A stretch of DNA of 64,000 bases, from the NCBI GenBank assembly GCA_000507305.1, contig DF241552.1, positions 1,666-65,665 on the forward strand, written 5' to 3'. The stretch is from Breviolum minutum Mf 1.05b.01. Its lineage: Eukaryota; Sar; Dinophyceae; Suessiales; Symbiodiniaceae. Of the stretch, positions 30,690 through 43,163 are shown piece by piece. The first letter of the stretch is position 1. Each line of letters starts with the position of its first letter. The position numbers and the translations under genes are program-made. The notes beneath the pieces were generated by a model. It made no database searches and was not told the DNA's origin. It saw nothing but the letters and a program-made list of their open reading frames with translations.

Positions 30690-31001
30690 ATGTCTTAGAA
30701 TGTCGTACTAAGCGTACGGAAATATGAAAGCCCTCCTTCCATGTATGATACTTATCCAACAACACAGAAAGTACCTGCTCCAGGTTGATTGAGCAAGTTT
30801 TTCTATAAACATTCACTTTGTTGGACAATTCTGAAGGAAATGATTTACACAATTTTGTGAATGTGAACGAAAAGCTATCCATTTTGGAGTATTTAGGCTT
30901 ACCATACTTCGATTCCAACTGGCAACTGACATCTTGTGGGAAGTTCCTGTATTTACATCGTGACCGTCCAGCAACAGAAAGCACGTTTCTCCGGAACCTC
31001 G
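30690..31001 (-). other. Two exon-like islands, minus strand
   Basis: The island 31001-30906 follows CACGAG|G and precedes GTAAGCC, reading NVLSVAGRSRCKYRNFPQDV. The second, from about 30777 after GAGCAG|G, reads VLSVLLDKYHTWKEGFHISV. Splice-like borders and AG|G acceptors are the only support; the product is unknown. Confidence 0.25.
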
Positions 31002-31639
31002 TGAAAGATCACAGGCCCATTGCCAAAGGAAATTCGACTTTCTTAAATGGGGCTGCAGCAGGCAGAAGAAAGACGTGACGTGACTTATGTCTCTCTTCCC
31101 AACGAACGCCTTTGCATCCCGTGTTGTTTCTTGTTTCAATTGTTCACAACGATTCGAACTTTGAAATTTACGTGGAGTTTACAAGTCCTGCTCCAAAAGG
31201 ACTGGATCCAAAAGTGAATACCAGCAGACACATCCAAAAATTATAATTATGCTACATTTTTGGCGGTTTCCAACGTGTGGCGCTTGGAACCTTTGCAGCT
31301 CGGTTTTCGTGCTGAACCGAGGGGATCAAGGGGAGGGTATCAAGAGCTTCAATTTATCAACCAGGGTGGAGCAGCCAATGATTAAAATGCATTCGAACTT
31401 CCAGAAGATTGTGTTTTCACCACCCAAAAGGTCTGACTATATCGAACACATCAAATATCAAAAGATCAAATCACAAATCCGTTTTGGCTTAATGTTGGTG
31501 GTAAAGTAGATCTTTGCCAAACCTTGGAAACTTGGACTTCGGAACGCCAAGTTTCAGGTTTTCCAAAGATTCGCCAAAACTGGGTTTGACACTTCATTCA
31601 TTTTAAGGCATGTCGTTCACTAGATTCATCCTTTGAGTT

Positions 31640-31780
31640 TCGGGTAGGTAGAGGTCTTCTCTATGGATCTAAATCTGGGTGAGTGTGCCCAATGTGCCAC
31701 TCAACCTGGTTCGGGTAGGTAGAGGTCTTCTCTATGGATCCAGTTTTTTGGTGAGTGTGCCCAATGTGCCACTCGACCTT
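31640..31780. repeat. Tandem duplication, two 70-bp units
   Basis: CGGGTAGGTAGAGGTCTTCT through GTGCCCAATGTGCCACTC occurs at 31640-31709 and again directly at 31710-31780 with few differences. Confidence 0.8.
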
Positions 31781-31952
31781 CACAAAACCAATTAGTGAAG
31801 TCACAAATCTGCAGCTGACTTCACCGAAAGGGTGTCAATTCATGAATTCATGTCAGCCGGATTTTTGCCACGTTGCACGTCCCTTTGAGGTAGTTTTTGA
31901 GTTTGGAGATATAGAAAGTTGCAGTATTTTTTGTTGCCATAGTTTTGGTACC

Positions 31953-32071
31953 TATATGGGTGTTGAACCAAAAATAGGGGTAAAACCCCCAAAATGGATG
32001 GTGAAAATAATGGAAAACCCTTTTAAAACGGATGATTTGGGGGTACCCTTATTTTTGGAAACACCCATATA
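31953..32071. mobile_element. MITE-like family E, copy 1
   Basis: Left end TATATGGGTGTT and right end AACACCCATATA are complementary. Inside are AAAATAGGGG and AAAACGGATGATTTGGGGG, shared with the copy at 58434. Confidence 0.75.
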
Positions 32072-32578
32072 GTATGTACATTTTACTAGAGCTCCATTGC
32101 TTGATCCACCTGGTTTTCACGGGGAGATGAACCGATGAACCCCCCAATTTTGCATCCAATTTCACTATGTACTACGTAACTGGTTTTGACAGATGAAGGA
32201 TGGGAGCAATTAATTAAACAGTGAATTGAATTGTAAGGCAATCCTCTAAACATTGACTCATTTTTTTTGGAATATGCGTTGGTGAAGTGTTATGATTCAC
32301 CATGATATGATGAATAAGTGATGGCAAAATGATCATGTCCACAATATGAGCGTAATGTTGCTGAAATCATTTCCTGGAACTTCTGCTAAGTCATTGAAGA
32401 ACTGTTGTACCTCACCGTTGCATAAGGCTGTCTCAGAATGCGACCTTGAATCTCCACGACGTTTACCATTCATTTCGGTTAAAAAGTCACGTGACACTTG
32501 TCAATCATTCAAACCAGCGTTTCCCAAATTCAAAAAAAACAACAGTTTGACAATTGCCAAAGACTTGGTTGTCAAACC

Positions 32579-32715
32579 CTGGTTGTTTAGGGTTTTTTAG
32601 GGGATTATACCCAGGTTTATACCCAATGTAGGGATGATAATTTCTATGAGATCCCTATGAAGCAACCGGTACAACTAATGGAAAGTAGAAGGGATTCTTT
32701 CGTGGCTCATATGTC
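32579..32715. mobile_element. MITE-like family D, copy 2
   Basis: Matches the copy at 27475 over GGGGATTATAC, ATCCCTATGA, CAACCGGTACA and AATGGAAAGTAG. The left end GGTTGTTT and the internal AAGCAACC could be inverted ends. Confidence 0.5.
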
Positions 32716-33660
32716 ATCCTGGTTCCTAACATGACCAAGGCCACAAGGTTGCGTGTTTTGAGGACATGCGAAAAAGACATATTTAAGCACATCTATAAAT
32801 ATGAACTTATCTTTTTTTGTGTATATATATATATATATAGAGATATTGATGTATAACACATAAATACATGATATGTATATTACATACCTGGAACCCAAAT
32901 GACCCTTGTTTTGGTTGAAAAAGGCCTTGTTTTGCGGAATTGACCTTCAAAAATTGAGGTCATTTGGGATCTATGTAGATACTGTCAATACTTTTATATA
33001 GATCTTAGCTGCTTAGGTCTGTTTCATTTCAAAAAAGTCAGCTTCGATTTTTTGCTCGACTTCACACTCTTCAAGGCATGCGCTGCAGCGCTTTTTGTCG
33101 GTCAGGGCAAGATCTAAAAACATCCATAAATCAGTTCCAGTTGTGGATATCGAATACAGGATGGGTGGGATCATTTTAATTGAGACCCCATTTGGGGACA
33201 ATCAAAGAATACAAATGTATGGTAATTCTGATGGATTTCCCTTCCATTGTTGTGCATTTTTTGGGGGATCCTCACATGATATCATATGGCAACCTGTAGA
33301 TTTGACCATTCGTGGAGAAGGTGCCTTCGTCATCAGGATGATGAGGGTCCCGAACCAGGGCACCCCACCTACAGAAAAGACTCCCAAAAACGGAGGTTTT
33401 GAAGATGATCCCGATCCCCTTTTCATTGGGGTGATTTTCCGGTTCCAGCCGTTCGTTTTGCGGAGGGGTATATAAGTTAGTTCTTAGCCACACCAAATCT
33501 TTTGCTTAATGTCAAACTTTTGTGGTGTTTCAGACTCCAATATGATTTCAGGGTATCATTCAGTGTCTCTCCCAAGGGAACCCAAGAACTTTTGGTCCCT
33601 TTTAATTTGTTTCGATACTTGGTGTGTGTCCATTTCTTGTGGTGTTTCAGTGACATTTCC
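32716..33660. other. No gene recognised
   Basis: Contains a TA microsatellite (32820-32840) and open stretches at 33095-33475 on both strands that mirror each other and lack domain similarity. Confidence 0.35.
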
Positions 33661-33669
33661 TGGCCGCAG

Positions 33670-33751
33670 CGACTGTGGCAGTGCCACTTGTGCACGCAGT
33701 TAGCCGTGCACAGTGCCCGTCCTTCCTGACCTTTGCCGAAGAGGCATGGCA
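33670..33751 (+). other. Candidate exon
   Basis: The acceptor GGCCGCAG and donor GTGACAATGG frame 82 nt reading TVAVPLVHAVSRAQCPSFLT, then FAEEAW. GC-richer than its surroundings. The product is unknown. Confidence 0.35.
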
Positions 33752-33820
33752 GTGACAATGGATGGACACAAAACAATTCCAGATGGAGATGTCGAGACAT
33801 ATACTGTACTCAATACAATA

Positions 33821-33932
33821 CCTATTGGTGGTGGTTTTGCCGCAAGTGAGTTTGGACCTTTGATTTGTCAATGATGTTTGATGTTCAATTTTGACTCTGA
33901 CCTGTTCCAAATGCTTTGAAACCACCACCTAC
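33821..33932. mobile_element. MITE-like family B, diverged copy
   Basis: GGTGGTGGTTTTG on the left faces TTTGAAACCACCACC on the right. The interior has drifted from the other copies. Confidence 0.5.
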
Positions 33933-34494
33933 ATCAGTAGACGATTCCCCTGTTGGTCAGACATATAGGTCTTTTGAGGCCTTCACAGAAGATTCCTTTG
34001 TTAGTGAGCTGGTTAAATGGTTGTTGATGCATCACAATTTTCAATCTGTCAACCAAGCGGCGTGATCCATGTGATACTCGTACGAGGAAAACAGCTTCAG
34101 ATGAACTCAATTGTAGCTCGGCTACCCAAAATACTGCTACCAACACAGACCTTGTGCCAGAAATACATCAGGAGCTTAATCTGTTTTTTCTTTGTCTGTC
34201 TCTTTCCAGTGGGAAGGATATGTTGAATTAGAATGCCTACTCTTCAATTTCCAAAACCCTAACCCCCAAACCCTTGGACCCCGAATTCGAGTGGATGACA
34301 GCGGTCCAATACTACTTGGCGGGGACGAAAACTCATCGTAGAAATATCCAACTATGATTGGATGAGTGTGATTCTTATTTGTAAAAAAAAGCCTTCTGGA
34401 ATCAGGTGTTTGTACCACTTGCGAAGGGGTTTTACGTATTCGTATCCACTCATGGCAGAATCAAAGCATGGCGAACTGGATATGCTCTAAATTT

Positions 34495-34593
34495 CTAGGC
34501 GGTGGTTTCAAATATTTTTTATTTTCATCCCTATGTGGGGAAATGATCCAATTTGACCAATACTTTTTCAGATGGGTTGAAACCACCAACTAG
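34495..34593. mobile_element. MITE-like family B, copy
   Basis: CTAGGCGGTGGTTTCAAAT on the left; complementary TTGAAACCACCAACTAG on the right. The internal GGGGAAATGATCCAATTTGA is shared by the family. Confidence 0.8.
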
Positions 34594-34837
34594 ATGTGTT
34601 TTAAGACTTGGATAATTTTTGGGATTTTTTTGAACATCCTATGTAAGAATTCAGATGGTTCAGGGTTTAGACACTCTTACTTTTCATAGGAAAGAGTGAC
34701 CAGATGGCAACCTCCCATCATGGCCTTTAGGATGGATGCTCTTCCGGGAACGCCTGTGGATTGATTCTCTGGGAAGAACTCCTTGCTTGCCAGGGTAACA
34801 TCATCTTGAACATACCCACCACCGATAGATTTGTTTA

Positions 34838-34935
34838 CTAGATGGTGGTTTCAAATATTTTTTATGTTCACCTCTACCTGGGGAGATGACTCAATTTGAC
34901 TAATATGTTTCAAATGGGTTGAAACCACCAACTAG
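34838..34935. mobile_element. MITE-like family B, copy
   Basis: CTAGATGGTGGTTTCAAAT on the left and TTGAAACCACCAACTAG on the right. The interior matches the copy at 34495 with a few changes, only 245 bp away. Confidence 0.8.
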
Positions 34936-35199
34936 TTTACTTTTGTTTTGATTTGGTTTAAAGACTCTTTTAGATACTGAGACTGCTTCAATAGAAGGGG
35001 TTGCTCACAACGTTCTTTATTACCCTGAAGAAAAACATCCTTTCTGTGTGTGGGTGTATGTGAAACTTTCATTCTTTGTGAATGATCTTTCCGTTCTTTG
35101 TGAAATTTCCTGGAAACCGGAGGAAAGATACTTAAAACAATCTTGAACATACGTAATAAACCTTTTTACCGTCTTTTGCTGACCAACAATCATTTGCAG

Positions 35200-35274
35200 G
35201 TTGTCATTACCGCAAACGTCACAATGCATTTTGGGGTGCACACCCTCTGCTGAAACTCCTTCTGGCGACCTCAA
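35200..35274 (+). other. Candidate exon
   Basis: After TTTGCAG|G the plus strand reads CHYRKRHNAFWGAHPLLKLL over 75 nt, then GTTAAAAG as a possible donor. The product is unknown and support is only splice-like. Confidence 0.3.
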
Positions 35275-35617
35275 GTTAAAAGAGGCTGTAAAAAAGAGGC
35301 TGGCAACGCACGATTTGTGTGTCATTGCAATGCAAAATTACAGCCTAAACGCTAAACACAACAAAATTAGGGTTGAGTATGGACAACATGTAGTCAAACC
35401 GGTTGGAGAAAGTCCGTTGTACTTCATCAGGGATGTTAACACACTTTTCGACTGGTGCTGGATTTTTGCTTGCATCAAAAGTCAATAGTGGATTTGCGGA
35501 GGAATCCAGAATCTATAATGACCTCATTATGGGTGAATGAAATATGGTCACTAAGAATAATTTGCGACTCTTCTAGAACACGATAATTTCATAGATGGCG
35601 TTTCTGTTGTCTTCACT

Positions 35618-35872
35618 CTCTCTCTCTCTCTCTCTCAACAACCGTACCATCGTCCAAAGCTACATTTGGTTGGAACATTTTTTGGGGAGGGTTCTGCCTC
35701 GATTATGTTGAAGCAGCGATGTGACAAAACTATCATGTTTCGATAATACCGAGCAAATTATGGCAACTAAATGGCAACTAATAATTTGGGTGGTCGAACA
35801 CTTTAGTCTTGCCAAGAGTTTCAGTTAAGACATTTCATTAAAACATCACGACGTGTGTGTGTGTGTGTGTGT
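35618..35872. repeat. CT and TG microsatellites
   Basis: A (CT)n run near 35618-35637 and a (TG)n run near 35853-35872. Confidence 0.85.
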
Positions 35873-35988
35873 TACTTTTTCGAAAAAATGTGTGGTGATA
35901 CGGTGATAATCAACGGTTGTGGCTTTCATGTTGGAAACCTGTAGGCTTTAATGTATATCCAGAAGTCAAGAATGATATTCACAAAACT

Positions 35989-36095
35989 TACCCTCCCTGA
36001 AAATGAACGAATGTCCCTTGAAAAGGGACTATTTAAAAGGAAAGTAGTCTTCCAACCATCAATCTTCAGGGGATATGTTATTTTTCAGGGATGTA
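35989..36095. mobile_element. MITE-like family A, copy
   Basis: Left TACCCTCCCTGAAAATG, right TTATTTTTCAGGGATGTA. The internal CTTCCAACCATCAATCTTCA is the complement of the family core. Confidence 0.7.
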
Positions 36096-36404
36096 TGTCA
36101 TTTTGTCTGCAATGCGGAGGTCAATCAAGCACCCTTTTCAATGGAAGTGTGAACTCTTGTGGGCATGACAGCCATCCGAAGAAATTGTGTCGTTTAGGGG
36201 CATGTTTTTTTTGGGGGGGTCTTTAAACGTCGCCTCCACAAACTTAACATGATGCCAAATCAGTTCTTTTTGTGAACCTTGTGTTTCTGAAGATATTCAT
36301 CGCAAACCCTCACCACGTGCTTCCATTGCATCCAGCATTCTCAGGGTTCCCAGCATTCCATTTTTCCTATGCTGACCATTCCAATGAGTTACACATGCCT
36401 GCAG

Positions 36405-36540
36405 GATGTGTACCGCTTGCAGACTGACGACTTTGACGAGCCAGAAACTTTAGAGGCCCTTACCGGGATGAGCCAAAGATTGGGCAAAAGACAATGGAAA
36501 CATGCACAAACACCTGTGATTTATGTGGGCAGTGGCGAAG
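36405..36540 (+). other. Candidate exon, well supported coding character
   Basis: After CCTGCAG|G the plus strand reads DVYRLQTDDFDEPETLEALT, then GMSQRLGKRQWKHAQ and PVIYVGSGEGE. Charged, non-repetitive and unlike the flanking AT-rich DNA. The end is uncertain: a GA donor at 36541 is possible, or the frame runs on to a stop at 36672. The product is unknown. Confidence 0.4.
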
Positions 36541-36679
36541 GAGAAAGACCTGTTTTGTCCTCATGTTTTTCTACATGGGAATTCCACTATCCCGATTTGT
36601 CTATAGAGTTTAATGCATATGGGGAATTTCTTTGGAACATTTTTTCATCCAACCAATATATAATAGTTTTATGATGTTT

Positions 36680-37730
36680 TATGTATATACCACATAATCA
36701 TACGTATTATTTAACATATATTTTTTTTTACGTAAATATATATATTTACATTTTAGATATATATATATATATTCAAAATATATATCGACGTCGGATCTCC
36801 AGTTTTCATGCGAACAATCTTTGGAGGACAACCCAGGTGGACTATTTTTCCAGAAATCATGTTCGCTTCAACCAAAGTGCTGAGCTCTTCAGCATCTCTA
36901 ATTCGGCCATGAACCTCTCTGTTGTGATATGACCATTTTCCCAACGATAACCTTGAGCAATGAATGGAGGTACCATTAGTTTCCTAATCAAGGTGTGAAT
37001 TCATGAAATATTCGGGCAAAGTGGAGCAAACTCTCTGAGAGCCCTTTCCCCAACAACCGGTAGTTTTTTTTTTTCGAATGCAAGTCTCTCAGAGGCCTGA
37101 AAATGCAGGTTGTTGAATTGTTTTACTTTGCACACCTTCTCGATTTTTATGGTATATATAGTCGGTAGTACTGACTTTTTCCAGCTTTATTTTGTATCTG
37201 CATATTTGGAATCCTTCAAACATGACATGCCCTATGCATACTTTGAACGGAGAGTCTCTTTCAATTATACTTTGGAGGAGGTCCTGACACATTTCCTGAC
37301 AGCACATATGTCCAGCGAATCTGAAAGAGACACTGCATGAACCGTTGACATGATCATCTTGTTAAATGGTGTACTTATCACTCGTGTGAACACATGTATT
37401 TCTTTGTATTTGTTCATTGTATGGTGTGACATATACAGGACATCTATGATGACCTACAAATGAATGTTGATACTGTGCCGTTTTGTGTCATCTCTACATA
37501 TGCCCAGATATGCAGTTAGTTAGCTACTGGTGGCTTTCCTTTGGTGATATGTATGTTGACATAGATCTGATTCAAGATACTGGTACTGTACATCTCATGT
37601 TATTGCCTAAATACCCTCAAGACACCCAGCCCATCAACATAACAACTCAGACACATGAACCTGAACGGAACATAGATGCATGACATGCACACTGTAGTTG
37701 CTCACACCCATCCTGGAATCCTTACGCACG
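36680..37730. other. No gene recognised
   Basis: TA-rich tracts at 36713-36785, then open stretches at 37110-37340 on both strands without domain similarity. Confidence 0.35.
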
Positions 37731-37741
37731 TTTGTTTTCAG

Positions 37742-37845
37742 CAACAACTTTCTTTAGCCATCTAAGCAAACCTGGCGACAACCTTGGCAGCCATCATTTT
37801 GTTTCCGTTCGTAAAAACCTTGCAAAAGACATCACCCATGCCGAG
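37742..37845 (+). other. Candidate exon
   Basis: TTTTCAG acceptor and GTGTGCC donor frame TTFFSHLSKPGDNLGSHHFV, then SVRKNLAKDITHAE. Product unknown. Confidence 0.35.
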
Positions 37846-38818
37846 GTGTGCCTTGTTTTTTTAGTCTTTGTTCTTGTCTCTTTTGGGCGCAGATACTATC
37901 TCCTTGAATCTTCGTTGGAGACGTGCATTGTCACAACTCCCATGAGGAATTGCATCTATTAAATCGGTCATAGCATTTCATGTCGCCATTTATTGCGTCT
38001 CTACATTAATTTCGTGTGATAATGCTTCATGTTTCCGTTGGTAGTATAGAGAAGATATAGTATGATATAGTATACAACTGTCCACTATATTTGGGGTTGA
38101 CGTCAATTTCCGCGCTTCCTTGCAATCTCAAAAAAAACATCAAAAAGCCACCAGAAATCTCCGCAAGAACTCAAGCGGGAAAAATCATAGAAACGATTGA
38201 GGTCTACTACAATGATGGCAAGGGTGGCACTTTGCGAGAGGCTGGTTCCTAAATAAAACAGACCAAGTGTGGTAGTCAATAACCAGAGAGTTTGCGGAAT
38301 GTCTGAGATTTTGTGGATTTCTTGAATCTGTGAAGTGTTGTTCCCTTTTTACAGGAATCACAAACAGTGCTGGTCAAATATGTTTTTTATTTGCTCAAAT
38401 TCATCAAAGTATCATCTCTGCATTTTTCTTTGTGTTTTTTCGTTTCATCTTTGATTTCCAAAGGGATACGTCATTCAACCGGACAACTTTTCACAATATG
38501 TTTTTTTCCAGGCCGATTCCAACCCCTGGCAGAGAAAGGTATGTTGCAAGATTCTGGAAGGTTATTAGGGTGTTCATTGCAAGTTAGTAACTAGTCAGTA
38601 AGTTGGTTTAGAAGTTTACAACCTATTTATTGGACTTACAACCTACTTATATAAGGGTGAAATAATCCATTTCCTAAGTACCATAGACATCCCAAGGCTA
38701 CGGAAGTGTTCCGCCGAGATTGGAGGAGTTGACCCCCAAAAAAACTCGCTGCAAAAGAGGAGCCATTGACAAGTCAAAAACAAACACCATGAGGTTCATG
38801 AGGACATCCTTCATTCGA

Positions 38819-38902
38819 TGATACTGTTGATAGGTAGTTTATCCCATTGTTTACAGGGTTTCATACATGTCAGGTGGTGCAGGATTTCTTCCATCAACTG
38901 TA
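38819..38902. mobile_element. MITE-like family C, partly decayed copy
   Basis: The left arm is reduced to GATACTGTTGAT; the right arm GGTGCAGGATTTCTTCCATC is intact. The centre carries TTACAGGGTTTCATACATG. Confidence 0.65.
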
Positions 38903-39020
38903 TGGGATAGGCAAAACATGGCATGTCGAAAGATATTTCCCAGTCTTAAAGAACTCCAACGATCCACGGTGGTAAAAGGGTGGTACATGTATCATTTTTT
39001 TACGAACTATCCTGCAATAT

Positions 39021-39207
39021 GGTGCCAAAAAAACACTTCCCATGTCGTCCTTCGTTTTTTTTGCGTGGGGGGATAAGAAACCGTCCAAGATCATTGTGCC
39101 TGTGCCCAAAATNGGTGCCAAAAAAACACTTCCCATGTCGTCCTTCGTTTTTTTTGTTCGTGGGGGGATAAGAAACCGTCCAAGATCATTGTGCCTGTGC
39201 CCAAAAT
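39021..39207. repeat. Duplicate 92/94-bp copies around a single N (assembly join)
   Basis: GGTGCCAAAAAAACACTTCC through GTGCCTGTGCCCAAAAT occurs at 39021-39112 and 39114-39207, differing by a small change in the T-rich middle, with an N at 39113 exactly between. This is what an unmerged contig-end overlap looks like. Confidence 0.85.
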
Positions 39208-39560
39208 TGGGATGATTTCCAGATGCTCATCTTTACTTGATTCGCCAACTTTTTTTCCTTCAACTTCTCATCACCACAAGACATGCATTTGAGGGTGTTG
39301 GCTATATTATTTTTGGACATATCAACTTCATATAAGATGGCTGTAATTGCATGATCCTTTGTTAGCATCTCAATTTCATACTCATAGACTTTTCTCTAAT
39401 GTGACCTAAGCCGCGTGAAAGGGACAACAAAAACAACAAACGAGACACCGGCTCCGTTAGCAACGCACCGCCCATCAGATTGTGTTTGTGGATCCCATCT
39501 ATGCTGACCGACGGCCTCGCATTTGCGTCTCTATCGATGGGATACAGGTGGGGATTGGGT

Positions 39561-39671
39561 GATACTGTTGATGGAGGAAATCCGGCCAACCAGTTGAGGT
39601 TGGGAGTTTTCCCTGTTATTTGCAGGGTTTTGTACATCCCAGGTGGTTAGCCGGAGTTCTGAACCATCAAA
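39561..39671. mobile_element. MITE-like family C, diverged copy
   Basis: Left ACTGTTGATGGAGGAAATCC; right CCGGAGTTCTGAACCATCAA; the centre contains TGCAGGGTTTTGTACATCCC. Confidence 0.6.
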
Positions 39672-39907
39672 AGTGATGAGTGATGAGTTTAATTCTGCAT
39701 CCTTTCTCAGTTTGGGTAGCTTGAAGAGTTTTGGATGGAATTTTTGAGAGGAATCACCCAAATAGCTTGGCTCAAAGCAATTTTTGAGATGAACAATCTA
39801 TAGAGATGTGGATACTTAAAGTTCGGGTCAAAAACAGACTTAGACCACTACTGGCAATGTGGCCCCAATCGTTTGCATAAAACATGTCATGTGTTTTTTT
39901 TCACATG

Positions 39908-40014
39908 TACACCCCGAAAGATTAATATGGAACCTGAGAATATACCCCTGGAAAAGGAACAAAGTATTTCCAAAAGCATCATTTTCAGGTTCTATGCTAA
40001 TCTTCCGGGATGTA
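39908..40014. mobile_element. MITE-like family A, variant copy
   Basis: TACACCCCGAAAGATTAAT on the left faces GCTAATCTTCCGGGATGTA on the right, giving inverted ends of about 17 bp with few mismatches. Confidence 0.65.
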
Positions 40015-41850
40015 TCCGGCCTTGGAAAAGCTCCTTTTTTCGAAATGGATGAATTTGCTGCAGCTTTTTGGAGGCGATGCACAAGACAATCTCCACTCTC
40101 ACCCGGAAGGTGTGAACTAAGACTGGTGGATGGTAAGGTAGTAAGGGATGGCCAAAATCTGCCGCCTCTGGCCAGTTGAAGGGGAAGCTTTCCATGGCCA
40201 TGTTTGATCACTTCGTTTTTTTCCGGGGGGGGAGGTGCTCCACCTTTGGCGATCTGATTTCATATTCAGTACAGTTTCGGGTCAGACGTGGTAAGATGAT
40301 TCAAGTTGATTGAGTGCTCAGGCAATCAAAAAAATAGGCAATAGCATTCATGTATGGGAGACATTTTAGTTCTTACTATATATATATATATATACTGTAT
40401 GTATGTTTACTATTACTACGTACCTATATTTACCCCAAACACAAGCCAAATGAAGAGGTTTATAATTAAAACTGACTTGCATTGATTGAAGATGTTGTGT
40501 GACTTCTCAGTCTCAGAGCCTGCCAGGGGAACCGAACCCACTCAAAAGTTTAGCCGACAATTTTAGGTTCCTGTGGCTGCGTCAGGAAGTACAATCTGAT
40601 ACTTGTACCTTGCTTATGTACATTGTACATAATATTTGTTTCACATACATACTTATTACTTGGAAGTGTCTACAATTCTATGCTTTTCAGCAGTTTTTGT
40701 ATGCACATCATACACACATCAACAACTGAAGCTGTCCAGATTATTTAAGTGGAATCCTCTCCAGGGTGTGGGTAAAATATTGCGTGATTCTCCGAGATAG
40801 AAATAGAGTACTCCCCTAAGCTCTAAGCCCCATCAGACCGGAAGATTTGCCTAGATGTACTGGTATCACCAAAATCAAGCACATGTGGGAAAACTATTCC
40901 AGTGTACTGGATGCAACTGGGTCTTTACTCATAATTTTGTAATGTTGTTTAATATTCCATCGAATGATGTATATATTATACAATATTATTTAATATCCCA
41001 ACTCATCATTTGTTGTAACATTAATTACTCATCATACTCCATACATGGTTACTTTCGTTACGTGGAGCATTTGGGTCAATGTTGTACAACACATCATCAT
41101 TCGCAGCTTTTTAGGTGGATAACTTGGTGGATACCTTGCAGAAGTGTCGGGGAGCGTGCGAATCCAAGCTTGGTTTAGACATGTTTGACCTTGGAAAGTA
41201 GATGTACACCGTAGTGAGTCCGTAGATGGCTGTTTCCACTCCCAAGTTCGGTGGCGATTTGGATACGGGGCTATGATAAACATGATAAACCAAGACTAGT
41301 GGGACTTGTGCCATCGATCCTTTCCGGGTGGTATACATGATAAAGTTAGCTACACATGAAACTCATCTTGATGTAGAAAGGGCAAACCGTACAGCCATAT
41401 TCGTCATGTGGTTTGACCATCTACATGGCGGATTTGTATATTAAATTTATCTTCAGAAACAAAGCCACCGTAGTATTCGAGTTTGGCAGCCGCAGGTTCA
41501 AAGTCAAACTCTTCACAATTGAGATGTTGTTTTCCATATGTTGTATTTTGAAGGGGTAGTCAGTACTGTAATATAGTAATTACTGTATCAATGCGTTGGA
41601 CATGTTGAGACCCTGTGAAATGGATGATTCTGTTGAAGTTTGCAAGGAAGCACATGAAAGAAAACGTAGAATGAAATGATCTGATATGGTATTGAACAGG
41701 CGTGCTTTGGGGAATGAGGTATGTTTCTGTTGCGAAAGCAACGTAACAATTCAGAAGAAAGTATAGCTGTGCAGTATAGAGGCAACATGGCTGTGGCTGC
41801 AAGATCATTGACCCCCTTAGATTGATCTTAGATTGATGATTTCAAAAACT
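40015..41850. other. No gene recognised
   Basis: AT-rich DNA with a TA microsatellite near 40378-40393. Short open stretches on both strands (for example 41032-41338 minus) lack domain similarity. Confidence 0.35.
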
Positions 41851-41852
41851 CA

Positions 41853-41947
41853 ACTGGGTGGTGGTTTCAAATACTTTTAGTAGTCACCCCTATTTGGGGA
41901 AATGATCCAATTTGACCTTTCCAATGGGTGGTTCAACCACCAACTAG
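41853..41947. mobile_element. MITE-like family B, copy
   Basis: CTGGGTGGTGGTTTCAAAT on the left, CAACCACCAACTAG on the right, with the internal GGGGAAATGATCCAATTTGA. Confidence 0.75.
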
Positions 41948-42759
41948 ATGATAACCTTGACCCCCTTGGATTGATGAGGCTTCCACGAGTGAAAGCAAGA
42001 CATCCATGGCCCGAGTCGTTTACGCCCATAGAAAATGATATCATTGTAGCGTGTTAAATGATTAAAGATTCTCAACACAAGTGAGATGTTCATTGACTCC
42101 ATTCCGGAGTCTAAACAAGTTCATGTTTCCAGATGACTATATGGGTAAACTGGAAATACCACAAGAAACAGATCATTTTCCCCGGCAATCAATGGGGGTG
42201 TGCCCCCTCCCAGGACGCCGTCGGTCTGCAACAGGATCACTAGTGCAGAGATGAATATGAGACCATTGTGTTTTTGTTTTTTTCCGTATATACTTGTTTC
42301 TCGGTTGTTCCTGAGATGTAGTATGTAGATGTTCCATGTTATACAGGTTTTAACATGCTGTTGTGACATTTGATACTGTATCATTATGATACATTGAAAT
42401 CGGAATTTACGAAGGCATAGACATTGATTTGTAGCAAAGCTCCGAGTATGTAACATATGTAACATGGAAAGCCCTGTGACTATATACTGTAGACAATTTT
42501 GTAAGGTTGATGGACACATTTTGGGGTAGCCAGTTACCTTGTTTTATGCGTTCCGTCTCTTGCAGGCTTTTGTCCATAGACCTTATCTCGAGAGTTGATT
42601 GTCTCCAGCACTATTAGAGAAATACATTAGAAATACAGTGTGATTGATTTGAAAACAAGTATTATATGACAGTCCCGCTATTTCAAGCATCTAATATATA
42701 TATATTATATATATTTTATATATATGTATATCCCAACAATTGTCTCATACATAAAAAAT

Positions 42760-42930
42760 TATCCAGCACTATTATATAATTATATAGTATCCGAAAGTTT
42801 GTCAATGTTTCGAGTAACCCGAAGCTGCTGGTCAAACCGTCCTTTCCAAACGAAGCCTCCGGAGCTTCCGTCGCCCGGAAGGTACTACAAGGAGCTTTCC
42901 ATGCTGCGTGAACAAATCTACCAACAGGTG
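42760..42930. other. Exon-like GC-richer island, strand uncertain
   Basis: Inside TA-rich DNA, about 42790-42925 is GC-richer. Plus readings include SNPKLLVKPSFPNEASGASV (before GTACTACAAG) or PPELPSPGRYYKELSMLREQ (before GTGATC); the minus strand is also open. An exon is likely, its frame is not decided. Confidence 0.25.
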
Positions 42931-43057
42931 ATCTTGACAAACCAAACCCGGTTTCGGGGTGGATGGATGTGGATGGTGATTTTCAAAAGGTGGAATACGT
43001 ATGGTGTTTTTTCCCGTGGATTTTGGAAGGTGTTTTTGAATATTGAAATATTGTAGA

Positions 43058-43163
43058 TACCCTCCGGTAAACTAACATAGCAATGGAAAATCCACCATTT
43101 GAAGATGTATTTCCTATTGGAAAAAGGTGAATTTCTATTGCCATGTTAGTTTACTGGAGGGTA
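43058..43163. mobile_element. MITE-like family A, cleanest inverted ends
   Basis: TACCCTCCGGTAAACTAACA with TAGCAATGG on the left is matched by CCATGTTAGTTTACTGGAGG and GTA on the right, so arms are close to 28 bp. TA at both outer ends suggests a TA target. Confidence 0.8.

Noticed and set aside
32586..32602. TTTAGGG-like pair resembling telomere repeats
   Set aside because: Only two imperfect units, inside a MITE-like family D copy.
33095..33496. Open frames on both strands near 33.1-33.5 kb
   Set aside because: They mirror each other, lack splice borders that fit, and show no domain pattern.
39859..40179. Plus-strand open frame of about 105 codons
   Set aside because: Much of it is a family A MITE-like copy (39908-40014); composition follows the inverted repeat, not a protein.
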